Positions 20,883-21,060 of a DNA stretch of 21,060 nucleotides are shown here, in pieces. The position numbers and the translations under genes are program-made. The stretch covers positions 1 through 21,060 of the forward strand of contig CAYMUP010000014.1 of NCBI GenBank assembly GCA_964393815.1, in the 5' to 3' direction. The notes under the pieces were generated by a model, which made no database searches, was not told the origin of the DNA, and saw nothing but the letters and a program-made list of their open reading frames with translations. Each line of letters begins with the position of its first letter. Position 1 is the first letter of the stretch. The DNA is from JAGXIT01 sp964393815. GTDB taxonomy: Bacteria; Patescibacteriota; Saccharimonadia; Saccharimonadales; UBA4665.

Positions 20883-21060
20883 ATGTTGCGGGGGTTTTTA
20901 AAACGACTTGAGAATATGAGAGGGCCGAGGGTGCCTCATTTGTCTCGGCCGCTTCTGACGCTACTTATCGTCGGTGGCCTCGCCGCGCTCATAGGTGTTT
21001 TGACATGGGCGGCATGGGGCGGGCACTTCCCTCTCATCAAAACAAGTGGCGAAGTGGCAA
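20883..21060 (+). CDS. Partial membrane protein, possibly terminal oxidase subunit II N-terminus
   Basis: The window ends 59 codons into this frame. A basic N-terminus (MLRGFLKRLENMRGPR) is followed by one hydrophobic helix, about residues 23-44 (LLTLLIVGGLAALIGVLTWA), and then HFPLIKTSGEVA. Quinol and cytochrome oxidase subunit II proteins commonly have a leading membrane helix followed by a short segment ending in G-x-(I/V)-A before the next helix, which this resembles. With NDH-2 and a flavin dehydrogenase directly upstream, a terminal oxidase operon would make sense. The evidence is thin: one helix and a four-residue match. It could be any membrane protein with an N-terminal anchor. Confidence 0.5.
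   Translation, partial: MLRGFLKRLENMRGPRVPHLSRPLLTLLIVGGLAALIGVLTWAAWGGHFPLIKTSGEVA

Noticed and set aside
1..21060. tRNA, rRNA, riboswitch or conventional insertion sequence
   Set aside because: No cloverleaf-like gaps, rRNA-like stretches, known riboswitch cores or transposase motifs were seen; intergenic gaps are all shorter than about 175 nt apart from the element at atpD-atpC.

Overview
The window looks like a piece of a Candidatus Saccharibacteria (TM7)/Patescibacteria chromosome. The grounds are a compact F-type ATP synthase operon with an unusually short delta subunit, type II NADH dehydrogenase instead of complex I, a cadmium-type carbonic anhydrase-like gene, tight gene packing, and several genes whose predicted transcription start falls on or within a few bases of the start codon. 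TGA is used as a normal stop (atpG). The lineage is inferred from gene content, not from a marker phylogeny.

Layout. Positions 1-960 (minus strand): an unrecognised 177-aa protein and a small glutaredoxin, each with its own promoter. Positions 930-8383 (plus): the ATP synthase operon atpI-atpB-atpE-atpF-atpH-atpA-atpG-[65-aa unknown]-atpD-[four-helix-bundle ORF]-atpC. Two of its junctions carry inverted repeats made of tandem heptamers. At atpD/atpC the repeats enclose a four-helix-bundle (23S rRNA intervening-sequence protein family) gene; at atpA/atpG a shorter inverted repeat of the same design encloses no ORF. Positions 8410-10980 (minus): an 856-aa exported/membrane coiled-coil protein with a TPM-like outer domain and a Ser/Gly tail. 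Positions 11032-12860 (plus): two tandem, diverged carbonic-anhydrase-like proteins, each with its own strong promoter and a leaderless start. Positions 12935-13726: a MIP-family channel with a histone-like basic tail, followed by a strong bidirectional terminator. Positions 13798-17780 (minus): an exported M15-type D,D-carboxypeptidase and a UvrD/RecB-like helicase-nuclease. Positions 17836-19044 (minus): NDH-2. Positions 19136-20821 (plus): an FAD-linked D-lactate/glycolate dehydrogenase-like oxidase. Position 20883 to the end: the start of a membrane protein that may be an oxidase subunit II.

How it fits together. NDH-2, the flavin oxidase and the possible terminal-oxidase subunit would form a minimal respiratory chain feeding the ATP synthase; NDH-2 itself does not pump protons, so a pumping oxidase would be needed. 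The c subunit has the proton-type helix 1 (no Gln at the sodium-ligand position). The carbonic-anhydrase-like pair may serve CO2/bicarbonate or metal chemistry.

The most promising novelty is the heptamer-inverted-repeat/four-helix-bundle element inserted in the atp operon together with its apparent ORF-less relative. Next come the undescribed 65-aa gene wedged between gamma and beta, the paired carbonic-anhydrase-like paralogs, and the widespread leaderless promoter architecture. No tRNA, rRNA, CRISPR array or conventional transposase was seen.
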